The notes under the pieces: model-generated | What the model was told of the DNA's origin: nothing | What the model saw: only the letters and a program-made list of their open reading frames with translations | Database searches by the model: none | Shown: one piece after another, positions 62,841 to 64,000 of the stretch | How positions within the stretch are numbered: the first letter of the stretch is position 1 | Layout: each line of letters opens with the position of its first letter | Position numbers and translations under genes: made by a program | Assembly: GCA_023411815.1 (NCBI GenBank) | Contig: JAEYOJ010000089.1 | Location: forward strand, 1-64,000 | Direction of reading: 5' to 3' | DNA length: 64,000 bases | Source: Pseudomonadota bacterium | GTDB lineage: Bacteria; Desulfobacterota; Desulfovibrionia; Desulfovibrionales; Desulfovibrionaceae

Positions 62841-64000
62841 TTACTTCTCGCCCCTGAACTTCCCGGCGATATTGTTTTCGATCCAGCTCTTGTCCCACCA
62901 TTCGATGGGGTTCACGGATATGCCGGCCAACGTCATTTCATAATGCAGATGGTCGCCTCCAGCCATGCCGCTTGTGCCTGATAGTCCCAGAATTTGACCT
63001 TTGGTTATCTGCTCGCCCTTGGTTATGTTGATCGTGTTCAGATGAGCATAAATACTCTGCAATCCGAGCCCGTGGTCGACAACAACGCAGTTTCCGTAAA
63101 TGCCCAGATAACCGGAGTAAACGACAACGCCATTATTTGCAGCCGGCACTTTGGCTTGTTGCACAGAGGCCAAGTCGATACCAAGGTGGCGCTGCTCGTC
63201 TATTTTCTTGCCTTGATAGATATAGCTGCGCACGTCTCCAAAACCTGCCATTGGGGCGGCATTAGGCATGCGCAGAAACTCACCATCCCATAATGCCGTA
63301 GAGGAGGTTTGGGAGCCGATTACACGCAGTTCTTCCAGATTCTGCTTCCGCAGTTCAGAATTAACCTTGAGAAAGAGCTGGAGATTATCTGTTTCTTCCG
63401 GAAAGAAGCGCTGGAATTCCGGCATTTTCAAACTCAAGAAATTATCAGAGAGATTGATGGTGTCCTGTCGATAACGGCGTGGATTGGCAAAGAACGGAAA
63501 ACCTTGCCGTGCGGAGTTGCCAGCGATGTCCACGGCTTCAATCATCGGACGAAATGAATCTTTATCCAGGAAATAGGGAAAAGCGAACAAGCAAAGCCAG
63601 CGTCCATCCGGTTGCAGATGGGCGGGAAAAAGAGTGTCCTTGACCAGTACGCCCGTACGGGAAACTGCCTCGCTCAGGCGATAGACAATGGCCGTGATGC
63701 CGCCTTGATTGATGTTGTGGGCCAAACTTTGGACCATGATCCTGGGCGGTTCCGAATCCATGAGGAATTCGTGGGAGAAAACGCTCATGCCGCCCTTGCC
63801 TAGATTGCTGAAAGAGGCGTCACGGACGGTGATCTCAAGAGTGAATGGGCCATCTTGGATGCCCTTTTCAGGTATAGAAAATTGTTTCTCCATATAACCA
63901 GGAGTGCCGGAAAACTGTTCGCTGAATAAGACAACGCTCTTTGCGCCCTGTTTGAGGACTGCCTCGGCGCTCTTCAGGCCTGAGCCTGGATCGGACATTT
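62841..64000 (-). CDS. M23-family peptidoglycan peptidase, 5' end outside the window
   Basis: The visible 385+ residues include a beta-rich N-terminal region (about 1-250 of the visible part) and a C-terminal M23/LytM domain with metal ligands in QRHLGIDLAS and HLHYEM, plus VVDHGLGLQSIYAHL. The protein lacks a visible signal or membrane segment because the gene continues past the right edge. The ATG at 63998 is unlikely to be the true start. M23 enzymes cut peptide cross-links in the cell wall; all LytM catalytic positions that can be checked are present. Confidence 0.88.
   Translation of the reverse strand, partial: MSDPGSGLKSAEAVLKQGAKSVVLFSEQFSGTPGYMEKQFSIPEKGIQDGPFTLEITVRDASFSNLGKGGMSVFSHEFLMDSEPPRIMVQSLAHNINQGGITAIVYRLSEAVSRTGVLVKDTLFPAHLQPDGRWLCLFAFPYFLDKDSFRPMIEAVDIAGNSARQGFPFFANPRRYRQDTINLSDNFLSLKMPEFQRFFPEETDNLQLFLKVNSELRKQNLEELRVIGSQTSSTALWDGEFLRMPNAAPMAGFGDVRSYIYQGKKIDEQRHLGIDLASVQQAKVPAANNGVVVYSGYLGIYGNCVVVDHGLGLQSIYAHLNTINITKGEQITKGQILGLSGTSGMAGGDHLHYEMTLAGISVNPIEWWDKSWIENNIAGKFRGEK

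Noticed and set aside
1..64000. CRISPR arrays, insertion sequences, prophage genes, tRNA or rRNA genes
   Set aside because: No spaced direct repeats, transposase, phage structural genes or tRNA-like cloverleaf were seen; the Xer recombinase fits housekeeping dimer resolution.

Overview
The window is a dense stretch of a GC-rich chromosome with about 49 protein genes on both strands. Gene content points to a Gram-negative, sulfate-reducer-like deltaproteobacterium, most likely order Desulfovibrionales. The main reasons are the birA - giant pyruvate carboxylase - giant PEP synthase block, the cheB-HEAT-cheR-PilZ-parA-cheW-cheY-cheA operon, the NtrY/NtrX-like pair and several c-di-GMP proteins. 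This placement is inferred from recognised families, not from a search. I saw no rRNA, tRNA, insertion sequence, prophage or CRISPR array, so this looks like core chromosome.

Layout. 1-5.1 kb: signalling (3' end of an NtrY-like kinase, an epimerase-like enzyme, a REC-PAS-HD-GYP regulator, an NtrX-like sigma54 activator, a small orphan). 5.1-8 kb: exonuclease III and a phosphoesterase on the minus strand, divergent from 5-formyl-THF cyclo-ligase and PgeF. 8.2-9.8 kb: DEAD-box helicase. 10.2-19.6 kb: chemotaxis operon, closed by a strong terminator. 19.6-27 kb: unknown membrane protein, exported TPR protein, DprA, an unknown small protein, HDOD protein, GGDEF-type regulator, Xer recombinase and a cysteine-cluster protein. 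27-35.8 kb: minus-strand operon of EamA transporter, AddA-like and AddB-like helicase-nucleases, a PPC-domain protein and an LhgO-like oxidase. 35.9-38.2 kb: YqaA-like membrane protein, M15 lipoprotein and RluA-type pseudouridine synthase. 38.3-42.7 kb: AsmA-like protein with internal repeats and an AI-2E transporter that seems frameshifted near its start. 42.9-47 kb: FtsY, PurU, AsnS. 47-47.55 kb: AT-rich gap. 47.5-52.9 kb: beta-CASP nuclease, RsmD, CoaD, two unknown proteins and an amidohydrolase. 53-64 kb: a tRNA nucleotidyltransferase family protein (minus strand) divergent from birA, pyruvate carboxylase and PEP synthase, then a partial M23 peptidase on the minus strand.

Functional links. 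The chemotaxis operon adds a ParA-type ATPase and a CheW with a long N-terminal extension, which suggests active placement of the array in the cell. It also adds a PilZ protein, which suggests c-di-GMP input. Other c-di-GMP candidates (HD-GYP, GGDEF-like) lie within 15 kb on either side. BirA, pyruvate carboxylase and PEP synthase form a pyruvate-to-C4 / pyruvate-to-PEP anaplerotic block with its own biotinylating enzyme.

Most interesting points: the CheA with a third, histidine-less HPt-like module; the ParA/CheW-extension pair; the 47-residue periodic repeats in the AsmA protein; the N-terminal frameshift in the AI-2E transporter; the zinc-ribbon tail on pyruvate carboxylase; the coiled-coil-rich insertion in PEP synthase; and the AT-rich gap before the beta-CASP nuclease.
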